From positions 1 through 64,000 of the forward strand of contig JBJELB010000102.1 in assembly GCA_051878935.1 (NCBI GenBank): a DNA stretch of 64,000 nucleotides, in the 5' to 3' direction. Positions 33,857-43,593 of this stretch are shown in pieces. Below the pieces are notes generated by a model. The model saw only the letters and a list, made by a program, of their open reading frames with translations, had not been told where the DNA came from and ran no database searches. Within the stretch, counting starts at the first letter, position 1; each line of letters begins with the position of its first letter. Position numbers and translations under genes: made by a program. The DNA comes from CANQDT01 sp051878935 (GTDB lineage Bacteria > Bacillota > Clostridia > Lachnospirales > Lachnospiraceae).

Positions 33857-35857
33857 ATGAACTACAACAGTAAAAAAATAGATAAGCTACAACAACAATT
33901 TACTTCTCAAGCACCTAGAACGAGACATCATCTTGTTTTTATTTTTACTAAAATAATACTTCTCTTAATCGCTGCCATCCTCGTTCTGGTTTCTATCTTT
34001 ATGATTGGTGAACTGAACAGTATCATTCAGAATGCACCTGATCTGTCCGAAGTGCAGCAACAGACGGAAGGTTATGATAGTGTTATTCTAACAAGTGAAC
34101 ATCAGAGATTGCAACAGCTATCCACTTCTTCTACGGAACATCGTTACAAAACGATCGATGAGATTCCTGTTCATCTACAGAATGCCTTTATTGCCATAGA
34201 AGATAAACAGTTTTATCAGCATCACGGCATCCTGATATCCGGTTTTTTTAAGGATATATGGTACTCCATACGCACTCAATCCTTGTGTGAAGAATCAAGT
34301 ACCATTACACAACAGCTGATAAAGAACAATGTTTTCTCAGTTTACCGGGAAGGTACGTTTCGAGAACAATTAGAACGCAATATACAGGGGCAATATCTTG
34401 CCTTACAGTTGGAAAAAGACACCGACAAGCAAACGATTCTGGAATACTATCTGAATAGTATCAGTCTTGGTCAAAACACTCTTGGAGTGGAAGCGGCAGC
34501 CCAATACTATTTTCACAAATCTGTATCAGAGTTATCACTATCAGAATCCACCGTTCTGGCTGCCATTGCTCAAAATCCCATCCGTCTGGATCCGGTATCC
34601 AATCCGGAACAGAACCAGTCACAACAGGTCAACATACTAAAGACGATGCTGGACCAGCAAATGATATCACAGCAGGAATGGAAAAAAGCGCTCCGTGATC
34701 CGGTATATGAGCGCATTCATAACATCCATGACACTAGTCAGGATAACACATCTGCCTCAGTATCTGATTTTTCTGATGCTGTGGTTCAGGAAGTAATAAA
34801 CGACTTACAGGAGCAAAAGGGATATACCCAGACCCAGGCTTATCACGCTGTATATAACGGAGGACTGACAATCTATTCCACACAATCCTCCACCATTCAG
34901 AAAATTTGTGATGATACAATATCCGCAAATACTCCGGACCCTGTGTCCGTTGCGATACTGGATCAGAAAACCGGATATGTAAAAGCGATTGTTGGCAACA
35001 GCACCATTCGCACTGCCAGACAACCCGGTTCGGTATTTCAGATATTATCCACATACATCCCCGCAATTGATACTGCCGGAATGACCTTATCGACTGCCTA
35101 TCCGGACGGAACCCTTCGGGACGGAATCCACGATGCAAAAAAGGAAATCGCTTTAAAAGCTATGAAAGAAGTAACTCCACAGGTTGGGTTTGATTATCTG
35201 CAGAATCTTGGTTTTTCAACATTACGAAACAACCAGTCATCCGAAAACAGAGAAGCTCTGACAGATATCAAGAATTCCCTGTCTCTCGGTCAGTTATGTA
35301 ATGGTGTAACTAATATGGATTTAACCGCTGCCTACGCATCCATAGCAAACCAGGGTATTTACCACAAACCAATCTTATATACCAAGGTGATGGACCGAAA
35401 TGGTAATCTCCTGTTAGAAAATGAATCTCTAACCCGTCAGGTCATGAAAGATTCTACAGCCTGGCTGATTACGGATGCCATGGCAGATGCAGGACTAACT
35501 GATATGAATTCTGCCGCAGTTTCTACTACCGTGGATGAAAATGGGGGTGCATGGTATACAGGATTTACTCCATACTACACGGCATCCCTTTGGATGGAAT
35601 ACGATAAACAAGCTTCCTCCGAATCAGATAAAACCCATATTCTCTTATGGAAACAAATCATGGATAAGATTGACCGTGCATATCACTTACAGCAAACAGA
35701 TTTCCCGGTTTGCACTACAGTAGCATCTGCATCTATTTGCAGAAAATCCGGAAAGCTGGCCATCGAAGGCATCTGCCCGAAAAGTGCTGTCAGAAACGAG
35801 TACTTCGCTGTTGGAACCATTCCAACCGAGGAATGTGATATTCATCACGCAGAATAA
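33857..35857 (+). CDS. Class A penicillin-binding protein with degenerate transpeptidase domain
   Basis: 666 residues. One membrane helix at about 30-52, then a good GT51 glycosyltransferase (AFIAIEDKQFYQHHGI with the catalytic Glu, SSTITQQLIKNN, ILEYYLNSISLGQNTLGVEAAAQYYFHK). The transpeptidase half is recognisable (RQPGSVFQIL, AYPDGT, LTAAYASIANQG, AWYTGFTPYYTASLWMEYD) but its active-site motifs are lost: SxxK is S-V-F-Q, and the KTGT motif before D-x-x-AWYTGF is V-S-T-T-V. It probably polymerises glycan strands only and should not bind beta-lactams covalently. A cysteine-containing C-terminal tail has four Cys. A terminator follows. Confidence 0.9.
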   Translation: MNYNSKKIDKLQQQFTSQAPRTRHHLVFIFTKIILLLIAAILVLVSIFMIGELNSIIQNAPDLSEVQQQTEGYDSVILTSEHQRLQQLSTSSTEHRYKTIDEIPVHLQNAFIAIEDKQFYQHHGILISGFFKDIWYSIRTQSLCEESSTITQQLIKNNVFSVYREGTFREQLERNIQGQYLALQLEKDTDKQTILEYYLNSISLGQNTLGVEAAAQYYFHKSVSELSLSESTVLAAIAQNPIRLDPVSNPEQNQSQQVNILKTMLDQQMISQQEWKKALRDPVYERIHNIHDTSQDNTSASVSDFSDAVVQEVINDLQEQKGYTQTQAYHAVYNGGLTIYSTQSSTIQKICDDTISANTPDPVSVAILDQKTGYVKAIVGNSTIRTARQPGSVFQILSTYIPAIDTAGMTLSTAYPDGTLRDGIHDAKKEIALKAMKEVTPQVGFDYLQNLGFSTLRNNQSSENREALTDIKNSLSLGQLCNGVTNMDLTAAYASIANQGIYHKPILYTKVMDRNGNLLLENESLTRQVMKDSTAWLITDAMADAGLTDMNSAAVSTTVDENGGAWYTGFTPYYTASLWMEYDKQASSESDKTHILLWKQIMDKIDRAYHLQQTDFPVCTTVASASICRKSGKLAIEGICPKSAVRNEYFAVGTIPTEECDIHHAE

Positions 35858-35868
35858 AATATTTGAAA

Positions 35869-35908
35869 AAAACAGGTGTCCCGATCATATCATCGAAACA
35901 CCTGTTTT
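35869..35908. terminator. Bidirectional terminator
   Basis: AAAACAGGTGT at 35869-35879 pairs with ACACCTGTTTT at 35898-35908, with A-rich and T-rich flanks, between the convergent PBP and 1259-residue protein genes. Confidence 0.85.
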
Positions 35909-35915
35909 ATAATTC

Positions 35916-38900
35916 CTATTGTAAATCCTTAAAATCAAATTCTACTACATTGTCCAATCCTTCTCCTTCTTGCGCTGTAGAGAAGAAGGTTCCTACTGCA
36001 CCACTGACTACGACACTGGATTCTCCAATAATATATTGATAATAAGAGCGTTCTTCTGTCGTCATCGTAGCATCTTCCTGATGCAGACATGCATATGCCA
36101 CATCATACATCGACCTCTGAATCGGAGAACCATATGCAATCTGACTGTAGTCCAACTCTCCGTTTTCATCATATGCATCTGCCGGAATATAATAGGTTCG
36201 GGCAGTAAATGCACGATTGTAATAAGACTCCTTCAATCCAACCAAAACAGCTGTGTATTCATGGTATGGGAAGTCATTACTTGTATTATCCGTAAATAAT
36301 CGATTTGCTTTCACCCGGACATAGGAAGTGACTTTTGTTTGTGAAGTATCATTACCCGGATATATATAATTATTATCGCCAACAATTTTAAACTCTTCAT
36401 TTGATAATCCTGCTTTTGTAAGACCAATGGTCGGAACCAGAATCATTCCAAATTCCGCCTGTTTCTTTTCATCTGCAACTACCTCGTCACAAATACCTTT
36501 ATTAACATAAGAACGGAAGCGTAATCCGGCTTTTATATCACCTCTGGTGATACGAATCTGACCACCTCTAGGTGATGTTCCTGCATAAGTCGCACTTTCC
36601 GTAGTTACCTCATCTCTGGCCCGCACTTGATAGATGGCGGAATTCCATGAAGTACAGAATCCTGCCAGACTCTTATAGCTGCCACCGGAAGTCACCTTCT
36701 GATTGATCATATGGATTACCTCTTCCCTCTGCGTATCCGTTAAGCCTTTGTAATCTGTTAACATAACCGCATCTTCCGATACTGTAGCTAAGAAATCCTC
36801 TACCTCTGCAGATGTCAAATTACCAGATTCCAAAATATTGGAATTAATCTGCTCCAGACGTATATCATCGCCCAGATTATCCATTGATTTCAATACATAA
36901 GTCGTAGATGGCTCTGCTACGGTTTTTTCATCCACTGTCATAAATCGTCCGGATATCATATCATAATATGTTCCCTTAGTGATACCTGCATCACCTACCA
37001 GATACCACGTTCTGTCCGTTCCACTGTAATCATAATCAGGATGATCCTCGTCATTCTCAATACTGCTGCCACATTTGTCGCAGTTCATAACGATTTCATA
37101 ATCACCATACGACAAGGTCAACAGACCTTCCAGATAACGACTTGTCAAATAGGTCGCTAGCTTACTGCGTCCATCTGAAGAATCATAGGAGGAATCCGTC
37201 GTTATTTTCGAATCAGTCGCAAAACCCTTCGTCTCCATTCTGGCATATCCATATTGATCATACTGATCCGTTGTGTGATGGATGCGAGCCAAATTATTTG
37301 CATAAATAAAATGAGTCTCAGGACTGCGAATATAACCCCAGGTGGAATAACAGGAATGCATCCAGTGTCTCCAGTTCAATGCTACCTGGATACTGGTGGT
37401 GCCATCTTTAATGGTAACAGTCCGTGCCATCTCATCTGCCACTGCATAAGTAGCATCTCGATCGATTGGGAACTGATAAGACTGCACCCCGTCCTGCTTT
37501 ATTTTTTCTATGATTTCTTCAAAATTCTGCAAAATACTAATAACTTTTAAAGCATTATCTTCAAAATGAGCTCCTGAACCGAACGCTCCCTCATCAATAT
37601 CTCTCTGAAGCGCACTATCTTCCAGATAATACTGCATAACCTTAATCGCAACGACATTATTAAAGTCTAATATGGAATAAACATCATATGGATACCGCAA
37701 AGTTCCGGGGTTGTATCCGTTTCGTGTGCTAATAACTCCTTCTGAATACAAAGCTAAATCCCCATTGCCATTTTTTCCATGATAATAATATTCCTCTATT
37801 GCATCATACATATTATCAATCACTGTTTCATAATTTACAGCTGCAATTGCAGAACTCTTAGCAGCATAATAATTTGCTCCCAGATTGACAATCTCTGCCG
37901 CCTCTACAACTGCGTTCGTACCATAATCACCGGTATATCCACCATACAGCGATCCCAAATTCTCTAAGATCGTTCCTTTTGGAGATATCCAGAAATCATG
38001 GAAAGAAACACTTGCTTTCCTTCCAAGACCAATGTCCAGATAATCTTTTATGATATCATACCCATTCGTCTGGTTCTCCCATGAACTTGATGTGACAAGA
38101 TATCCGTCCAACAATGCCAGACTCTGGTCAGCATACAGAGCAGCTAATAAATCCGCCATATCCTGGTTAGGTGCATGCCCGGCACCGTCCAGGCTCACCA
38201 GATAATCTCTCATACCGGAAAACATTGTTGCATATGCCTGTCCCCTGGTTGTATCAACGGTTCCATCCGCATCTGCATCAATTTTGGTTGATAATCCTAG
38301 AACCTCATACCACTCCTGAGTAGTTTTTCCCGATTCTTTCTGTAGCTTCAGATAATCCACTAATTCTACAAAAGACTTACCTGCATAGCGTAAACCAAAT
38401 CCTGTCAGATTGTTACCGCCGGCATCTGCTCGCTCCGGTCCGCCAATCCATCCGCTGCTGCTATAGTATCCACCATTTGAGCCTTGAGCTCTCGTCAGGA
38501 AATCATATCCGGCCAGCAGACGATTCATTAATTCGACCTGTTCAACCCCATCCGGACGGCAATCTGCATCCACATATGCTTCTTTGAATGCCTGGAACAT
38601 ATTCATAGTAGTTAGGTTTTGTGCCAGTGCCTGATAAGAATTATAATAGGCATCCTTCCAGTCTGTATCCGTCGAAGACTTCGTCTTCCACCCGGTTGTT
38701 CGTGTCGGCATACCCTCTACATAAGATGGATAATTACGTGAAGCAGCATCCTCTAAGTAGATTTGACGTTCCATGAACCTGGAAACCGTACTTTTAGACA
38801 CTGTCACTAAAGATGCCCTGAGAGCAGACATATCATCCTCTGAATAAACACTGTACAAGCTATCATTGGCACCCGATACTTTTCTCTGAATAACCGGCTC

Positions 38901-39695
38901 ATTTTTCAAATATTCATCCGGGAGAACATCCGGTGTTACATTTGCTTCCTTCGTCACATAAATCTCGTAGATGCCTCGACTCGGTCCTGTCTGTTGGGTA
39001 ATGGACTCCGAACTATAATCACTCGCTGCCCCGGAACTATAAATACGCATCGTAATCTGATTATTAGAATCCCGGTAATCGGTCACTGCCTTCTTTGGAA
39101 TCGTATAAGTAGCATACTGAAATCCATCCTCTACTTGCGGAATACCGTACTGCGATAAAGAATTCAATTCTACCATATACTGACGGTCAACGAGAGCATT
39201 CCGCACTGGTGTCAGACTCAAATCATCTCCTACTCGTATGGCTTTTAGTGATTCTCCAGCTTCTGTTGTAGCAACCTCTGTCATGTACCCACAGAACAAC
39301 ATACCATTGCTATTACTCGTTGTATCATTACCCCATAACTTTACAGTAAGATAATTGTCCGTATCCGGATTGACATTAATCGTAACATCCATATAACCAA
39401 TCTGTCCCAGACTGGTACCACTGGTATTTGTTTCATTCAAAACAGACGCATCAACTTCCTCCAGACCTCCCAAAGTCCGGTATGAATATCCGTTATCCGA
39501 ATTCGCAAGGCAATCACTCGCATTCAGGAAAGATACCCTTGTCCCTTCACTGGATATATTCCCTATATCAATATAATCATATACTGTCAGCTGTTTTTTC
39601 TGTTCTGTTGCCGCTTTTGTATGGCAAGGCATTATTCCAGGCACAATCATGATTCCAGCCATCCACAATGCCATCCATTTTCTCCATTTTCTCAT
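35916..39695 (-). CDS. Large secreted protein (1259 aa), probably glycan-active
   Basis: Signal peptide at 1-29 (AGIMIVPGIMPCHTKA). Residues about 35-240 form a beta-rich module (MDVTINVNPDTDNYLTVKLWG) like carbohydrate-binding jelly rolls. Residues about 330-900 are helix-rich with many aromatic and acidic residues (GSNGGYYSSSGWIGGPERAD, FHDFWISPKG, NWRHWMHSCYSTWGYIRSPETHFIYAN, ARIHHTTDQYDQYGYARME), which would fit an alpha/alpha-toroid polysaccharide lyase, but I cannot name the family. Residues about 1040-1210 (GLRFRSYVN, EFGMILVP, YTAVLVGLKESYYNRAFTARTYY) are a repeat-type module seen in clostridial surface proteins. The C-terminus, GAV-x-x-FFS through DNVVEFDFKDLQ, matches the tail of peptide A. 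It lies 25 bp after peptide C. Confidence 0.75.
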   Translation of the reverse strand: MRKWRKWMALWMAGIMIVPGIMPCHTKAATEQKKQLTVYDYIDIGNISSEGTRVSFLNASDCLANSDNGYSYRTLGGLEEVDASVLNETNTSGTSLGQIGYMDVTINVNPDTDNYLTVKLWGNDTTSNSNGMLFCGYMTEVATTEAGESLKAIRVGDDLSLTPVRNALVDRQYMVELNSLSQYGIPQVEDGFQYATYTIPKKAVTDYRDSNNQITMRIYSSGAASDYSSESITQQTGPSRGIYEIYVTKEANVTPDVLPDEYLKNEPVIQRKVSGANDSLYSVYSEDDMSALRASLVTVSKSTVSRFMERQIYLEDAASRNYPSYVEGMPTRTTGWKTKSSTDTDWKDAYYNSYQALAQNLTTMNMFQAFKEAYVDADCRPDGVEQVELMNRLLAGYDFLTRAQGSNGGYYSSSGWIGGPERADAGGNNLTGFGLRYAGKSFVELVDYLKLQKESGKTTQEWYEVLGLSTKIDADADGTVDTTRGQAYATMFSGMRDYLVSLDGAGHAPNQDMADLLAALYADQSLALLDGYLVTSSSWENQTNGYDIIKDYLDIGLGRKASVSFHDFWISPKGTILENLGSLYGGYTGDYGTNAVVEAAEIVNLGANYYAAKSSAIAAVNYETVIDNMYDAIEEYYYHGKNGNGDLALYSEGVISTRNGYNPGTLRYPYDVYSILDFNNVVAIKVMQYYLEDSALQRDIDEGAFGSGAHFEDNALKVISILQNFEEIIEKIKQDGVQSYQFPIDRDATYAVADEMARTVTIKDGTTSIQVALNWRHWMHSCYSTWGYIRSPETHFIYANNLARIHHTTDQYDQYGYARMETKGFATDSKITTDSSYDSSDGRSKLATYLTSRYLEGLLTLSYGDYEIVMNCDKCGSSIENDEDHPDYDYSGTDRTWYLVGDAGITKGTYYDMISGRFMTVDEKTVAEPSTTYVLKSMDNLGDDIRLEQINSNILESGNLTSAEVEDFLATVSEDAVMLTDYKGLTDTQREEVIHMINQKVTSGGSYKSLAGFCTSWNSAIYQVRARDEVTTESATYAGTSPRGGQIRITRGDIKAGLRFRSYVNKGICDEVVADEKKQAEFGMILVPTIGLTKAGLSNEEFKIVGDNNYIYPGNDTSQTKVTSYVRVKANRLFTDNTSNDFPYHEYTAVLVGLKESYYNRAFTARTYYIPADAYDENGELDYSQIAYGSPIQRSMYDVAYACLHQEDATMTTEERSYYQYIIGESSVVVSGAVGTFFSTAQEGEGLDNVVEFDFKDLQ

Positions 39696-39720
39696 TTTTA
39701 CCCTTCCTTATACACTTTGC

Positions 39721-39870
39721 CTATTCCTCAAACAAGTAGTCCCATTCCGACGTATCCGTCAGTTCTTCCGTATCATTGTCACCCAAAAGCCACAGCGTTG
39801 ATGTCGCAATCACATCTGTCGGTTCATAATCCCAGCATTCCAGTCTGGGCTTTTGATATTCTTTTCTCAT
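39721..39870 (-). CDS. Small peptide C (49 aa), MKKxYxxPxxE family
   Basis: GGGAGG lies 6 nt before the ATG. MRKEYQKPRLECWDYEPTDV matches peptides A and B on M-[KR]-K-x-Y-x-[KT]-P-x-x-E and the D-[VL] that follows; IATST comes next. The acidic C-terminus SEWDYLFEE resembles the GWDKLFE end of the 269-residue exported protein encoded divergently at 40070. No signal peptide. It is the first gene of an operon with the 1259-residue secreted protein, whereas peptides A and B are second in theirs. Function unknown. Confidence 0.75.
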   Translation of the reverse strand: MRKEYQKPRLECWDYEPTDVIATSTLWLLGDNDTEELTDTSEWDYLFEE

Positions 39871-39920
39871 GTCATACCTCCCAACAGTCTTTTACTCAAA
39901 CCCTTTCGAAAATCATCGTC

Positions 39921-39949
39921 ATTGTATCACATTTTTCACATATTATCAA
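39921..39949 (-). promoter_or_regulatory. Promoter of peptide C and the 1259-aa protein
   Basis: Leftward TTGATA (39949-39944), 17 bp, TACAAT (39926-39921), about 50 bp before the peptide C start. Confidence 0.65.
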
Positions 39950-40003
39950 TGCAAATTTTTGATTTCATTGTGCATTATGCACAAATGCCATGTACAAATC
40001 AAC

Positions 40004-40032
40004 TTGATTTCCCACAGCATCTATGCTATGAT
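40004..40032 (+). promoter_or_regulatory. Promoter of the 269-aa secreted protein
   Basis: TTGATT (40004-40009), 17 bp, TATGAT (40027-40032), 38 bp before the ATG at 40070. The gap between the two divergent promoters contains the palindrome-like TGTGCATTATGCACA (39969-39983), a possible shared operator. Confidence 0.6.
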
Positions 40033-40069
40033 AATACTAGAATAAATATATTTATAAGGAGATATTTCT

Positions 40070-40879
40070 ATGCACCATACAGTATCGAAAAAATTAGCCA
40101 TTTTTTCTTGTATTACATTATTGGGTTGCTCTTCCATGACAACAGTTTCCGCTGCTACAAATGTGTGGAAAACAAGCACAATCAACACACCAAAAGCCTT
40201 TTCTCAGGCGATAACACAAACAGAAAATAAAACTTTAAAGAGTTTGGTAACCAAAGATCAGAAAGCGGGAAAAGTACTGTCTGTAGCAAAAACAAAAAAG
40301 ATAGATAAACAGATAAAAAAACTTACCATTTATGGCATGAATTTTGACGATTCACTCTATCAGACAAAGTCACAAAAGACCAACTGGAATAAAAAAATAA
40401 AATCCATTCTTCCATCTTCTACCACAAAGCAGAGAAAACAATACTGGAAGACCCTGACATCGATTCATCAAGTTAAGACAAGTACTCCTGTAACCAAGCG
40501 TGCTTATCATATTTCTTACAAGAAGAATTCAAAGAAAGCTATCGTGTATTTTGCAGTGCGTTATGTCACCCCACAAAAATCCGATGACGTACATACCGCT
40601 TATGTCAAAGCCGTCTTAAAGAAATCAGGAACCGGCTATTCCATCCTTTCTGTTACCAATGTAACACCTGCCACCGAGAATAGCTCTGATACCAATACCG
40701 GTGGCTCCGGTAATTCCGGAAACACAGGTGGCTCTTCCGGAACCGGCGGCTCAGGCATCGGAGGTAGTGCCGGTAAACCAGATTCGTCGAATGATTCTAC
40801 AGGTTCCAATACGACTGTAGAAGGAAAAGACAACGTTGTCGATATCAGTGACCTCGGTTGGGACAAACTGTTTGAATAA
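40070..40879 (+). CDS. Secreted basic protein with Gly/Ser-rich tail (269 aa)
   Basis: AAGGAG before the ATG. Signal peptide with a possible lipobox-like LLGC (residue 20) or signal peptidase I cleavage after TVSA (about 29). Residues 30-205 are very Lys-rich (TLKSLVTKDQKAGKVLSVAK, TKKIDKQIKKL) and resemble small exported clostridial proteins of unknown role. Residues about 206-245 are a Gly/Ser/Asn linker. The last 22 residues, TVEGKDNVVDISDLGWDKLFE, combine the DNVVD motif of peptide A and the 1259-residue protein with the WD-x-LFE end of peptide C. I cannot assign a function. Confidence 0.65.
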   Translation: MHHTVSKKLAIFSCITLLGCSSMTTVSAATNVWKTSTINTPKAFSQAITQTENKTLKSLVTKDQKAGKVLSVAKTKKIDKQIKKLTIYGMNFDDSLYQTKSQKTNWNKKIKSILPSSTTKQRKQYWKTLTSIHQVKTSTPVTKRAYHISYKKNSKKAIVYFAVRYVTPQKSDDVHTAYVKAVLKKSGTGYSILSVTNVTPATENSSDTNTGGSGNSGNTGGSSGTGGSGIGGSAGKPDSSNDSTGSNTTVEGKDNVVDISDLGWDKLFE

Positions 40880-40880
40880 G

Positions 40881-40933
40881 AAAAAAAAGAAACACACTGC
40901 TCACTCACAATTAAGCAGTGTGTTTCTTTTTTT
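40881..40933. terminator. Bidirectional terminator
   Basis: A 20-bp stem (AAGAAACACACTGCT with AGCAGTGTGTTTCTT) flanked by A8 on the left and T7 on the right, between the convergent 269- and 154-residue protein genes. Confidence 0.9.
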
Positions 40934-40939
40934 ATAGAA

Positions 40940-41404
40940 CTATACAATCGGTGACCATCCAGAATTACCACTCTGTTCAATGATACTGTCTATATTACTC
41001 TTAGCCGTTTCCAGAGCCGCACTAACTTCCTCCTCTGTTGTAGAGTCATTGATCGTAACACTCGCATTCGTATATGCAGCACTGATATTAGACTTAAATG
41101 TCTCACTTGTTTCCGCGGCAATTTCATCAGTCCGATACTGTTTCAAAAGATAAATCGCTTCACATTTTGAATAAGCTAACAATTCGTCATCATTCCACGT
41201 TGATTCACTCTCAGATGCCACAGCTACTATCTTTTGTACTACATTCTCAGAGTATCCACGTTTAAGAGCAAGCAATCCATCTACAGCTGTGACCTTCGAA
41301 CTGTCATTCAAGTCTCCTGTTACCGTTTGGGCTTGTACTGCCAATGGACTGCACGATAACATCAGTACACACACCAGTATCCCAATCTTATATTTTTTTT
41401 TCAT
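40940..41404 (-). CDS. Secreted protein with a half dockerin-like repeat (154 aa)
   Basis: GGAGGAG before ATG. Signal peptide at 1-25 (PLAVQA-Q). TGDLNDSSKVTAVDGLLALKRGY (29-50) looks like a single dockerin type I calcium loop and helix, but SSK replaces the usual DGK and no second repeat is present. Residues 62-150 are helical and acidic, with an ETAKSNIDSI element like surface-protein three-helix repeats. It may be a decayed or minimal dockerin protein. Monocistronic, between a terminator and dapL. Confidence 0.6.
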   Translation of the reverse strand: MKKKYKIGILVCVLMLSCSPLAVQAQTVTGDLNDSSKVTAVDGLLALKRGYSENVVQKIVAVASESESTWNDDELLAYSKCEAIYLLKQYRTDEIAAETSETFKSNISAAYTNASVTINDSTTEEEVSAALETAKSNIDSIIEQSGNSGWSPIV

Positions 41405-41474
41405 TCTTCTCCTCCATTTCGTTTGAATAACCCCTTCCTTTTCTTCACCAACTGTTTCTATGTTTCATTATAAA

Positions 41475-42689
41475 TTATAACTGTTTGATACGTTCAATTG
41501 CCTTCATGGTATTCTCACGTGTACCAAATGCTGTCAGGCGGAAATATCCCTCACCATGAGGTCCAAATCCCGAACCCGGAGTTCCGACAACATTTGCTTT
41601 CTCTAACAAGGTATCAAAGAAATCCCAGGATGTCATGCCATCCGGAGTTTTTAACCAGATATATGGTGCATTCACACCGCCTGAAACAGAATATCCCATA
41701 TCAGCCAACGCCTGATGAATCATGCGGGCATTTTCCATGTAATATGCAACCTGGGCTTTTAACTGTTTCTTGCCTTCTTCGGAATAAACAGCTTCACCTG
41801 CCCTTTGAATAATATATGGAGCACCATTGTATTTCGTACCGTGACGTCTCGCCCACAACGCATTCAAGGAAACATCGCCTTGTTTTAAATCCTTAGGTAC
41901 TATACTGTATCCTAAACGGGTTCCTGTAAATCCGGCATTTTTGGAAAAACTCTTCAACTCAATCGCACAGGTTCTGGCACCTTCACACTCAAAAATCGTA
42001 TGCGGTACATCGTCTTCTGAGATGTACGCTTCGTATGCTGCGTCATATATGATAACAGCACCAATACGGTTTGCATAATCAACCCATTTTTGCAATTCTG
42101 CTTTCGTAATCGTGGAGCCTGTCGGATTATTCGGGAAACACAGATAAATGATATCCGGCTCTTCCTCCGGCAATTCCGGAGCAAAATTATTTTCTGCTGT
42201 ACATGGCATGTAAATCACATTCTCGAATCTCTCGGTAGCTGCATTATATTGACCGGTACGACCAGCCATAACATTGGAATCCACGTAAACCGGGTATACA
42301 GGGTCACATACTGCAATCTTATTATCCAGACTGAAAATTTCCTGAATATTACCGGAATCACATTTTGCACCATCACTCACAAATACTTCATCAATGGCGA
42401 TATCGCAACCACGTGCTTTATAGTCATTCTCAACAATCGCACTTCTCAAAAATTCATATCCCAAATCCGGTGCATAACCACGAAACGTCTCTGCTACTCC
42501 CATCTCATCTACTGCTTTGTGCATTGCATCAATAATTGCCGGAGCAATCGGCTGTGTTACATCACCAATACCAAGACTAATAATCTCTTTTTCCGGATTC
42601 GCCTCTTTATATGCTCTTACCTTTTTGCCAATTGTAGAAAACAAATAGCTTCCCGGTAATTTTAAATAATTGTCGTTAATTTTAAACAT
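41475..42689 (-). CDS. dapL: LL-diaminopimelate aminotransferase
   Basis: 404 residues, standard length. EIISLGIGDVTQPIAPAIID, FRGYAPDLGYEFLR, FVSDGAKCDSGNIQEIF, CFPNNPTGSTITK and SFSKNAGFTGTRLG (the PLP Lys) define DapL. It makes LL-diaminopimelate directly from tetrahydrodipicolinate, bypassing succinylated intermediates. AGGAGG upstream. It lies 47 bp after dapF, so the two lysine/peptidoglycan steps are together. Confidence 0.97.
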   Translation of the reverse strand: MFKINDNYLKLPGSYLFSTIGKKVRAYKEANPEKEIISLGIGDVTQPIAPAIIDAMHKAVDEMGVAETFRGYAPDLGYEFLRSAIVENDYKARGCDIAIDEVFVSDGAKCDSGNIQEIFSLDNKIAVCDPVYPVYVDSNVMAGRTGQYNAATERFENVIYMPCTAENNFAPELPEEEPDIIYLCFPNNPTGSTITKAELQKWVDYANRIGAVIIYDAAYEAYISEDDVPHTIFECEGARTCAIELKSFSKNAGFTGTRLGYSIVPKDLKQGDVSLNALWARRHGTKYNGAPYIIQRAGEAVYSEEGKKQLKAQVAYYMENARMIHQALADMGYSVSGGVNAPYIWLKTPDGMTSWDFFDTLLEKANVVGTPGSGFGPHGEGYFRLTAFGTRENTMKAIERIKQL

Positions 42690-42736
42690 CTCTCGTTCCT
42701 CCTAAACAGTATACTACTAGAATAACCGAACCAACT

Positions 42737-43570
42737 TTATAAGTCAATATTTCCTTCAAAAACAGTCGTAGCCGGTCCTGTCATATAAACATGATTGTCT
42801 TCACGATTCCATCGAATCTGTAAATCACCGCCTAACAGCTTTACAGTGACTTCATCACCCGTTACATGATTCAGTGCGCATGCCACAACCGTGGCACAGG
42901 AGCCGGTTCCACATGCCATCGTTTCTCCGCTTCCACGTTCCCAGACACGCATCCGAACCGTTTTCTCATCCATCACTTCTACAAATTCAATATTTGCCCG
43001 TTTCGGAAAAATCGGATGGTGCTCTAAAGCCGGACCGATTTTCTCCAAAGGCAGATTCATCACATCATCTGCAAAAATCACTCCATGAGGATTTCCCATC
43101 GAAACGCAGGTCATATGATATACCGTATCATTTGCTTCCACCTGTTCGTTGACAAAAATATCCGAATCGGACACAACAGGGATCATCTCAGGCTTTAAGA
43201 TTGGTTCGCCCATATCCACCGTTGCAGAAACAACTTTCCCATTCTCTACGGAAACATCAATATATTTGATACCCACGAGTGTATCAATCGAAATCCTCGT
43301 TTTATCTGTCAATCCATTATCATACACATACTTTGCCACACAACGGATCCCATTACCACACATCTCTCCACGCGAGCCGTCTGCATTATACATAGACATA
43401 AAGAAGTCTGCTTTTTCCGAAGGCTCTATCAGAATCAGTCCATCGCTTCCTATGCCAAAATGACGGTCACTTACCACAATCGCAACCTGCTCGGGATGTT
43501 CTAAAGTCTTTTCGGTACAATCCACATAAACATAATCATTTCCCAATCCATGCATTTTGGTAAACTTCAT
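42737..43570 (-). CDS. dapF: Diaminopimelate epimerase
   Basis: 277 residues. The catalytic cysteines are in GEMCGNGIRCVAKY and ETMACGTGSCATV; the start MKFTKMHGLGNDYVY is typical. It converts LL- to meso-diaminopimelate for lysine and cell wall. It is preceded by a terminator that separates it from ilvE. Confidence 0.97.
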   Translation of the reverse strand: MKFTKMHGLGNDYVYVDCTEKTLEHPEQVAIVVSDRHFGIGSDGLILIEPSEKADFFMSMYNADGSRGEMCGNGIRCVAKYVYDNGLTDKTRISIDTLVGIKYIDVSVENGKVVSATVDMGEPILKPEMIPVVSDSDIFVNEQVEANDTVYHMTCVSMGNPHGVIFADDVMNLPLEKIGPALEHHPIFPKRANIEFVEVMDEKTVRMRVWERGSGETMACGTGSCATVVACALNHVTGDEVTVKLLGGDLQIRWNREDNHVYMTGPATTVFEGNIDL

Positions 43571-43593
43571 GTTCTACTCTCCTTCTACTCAGA

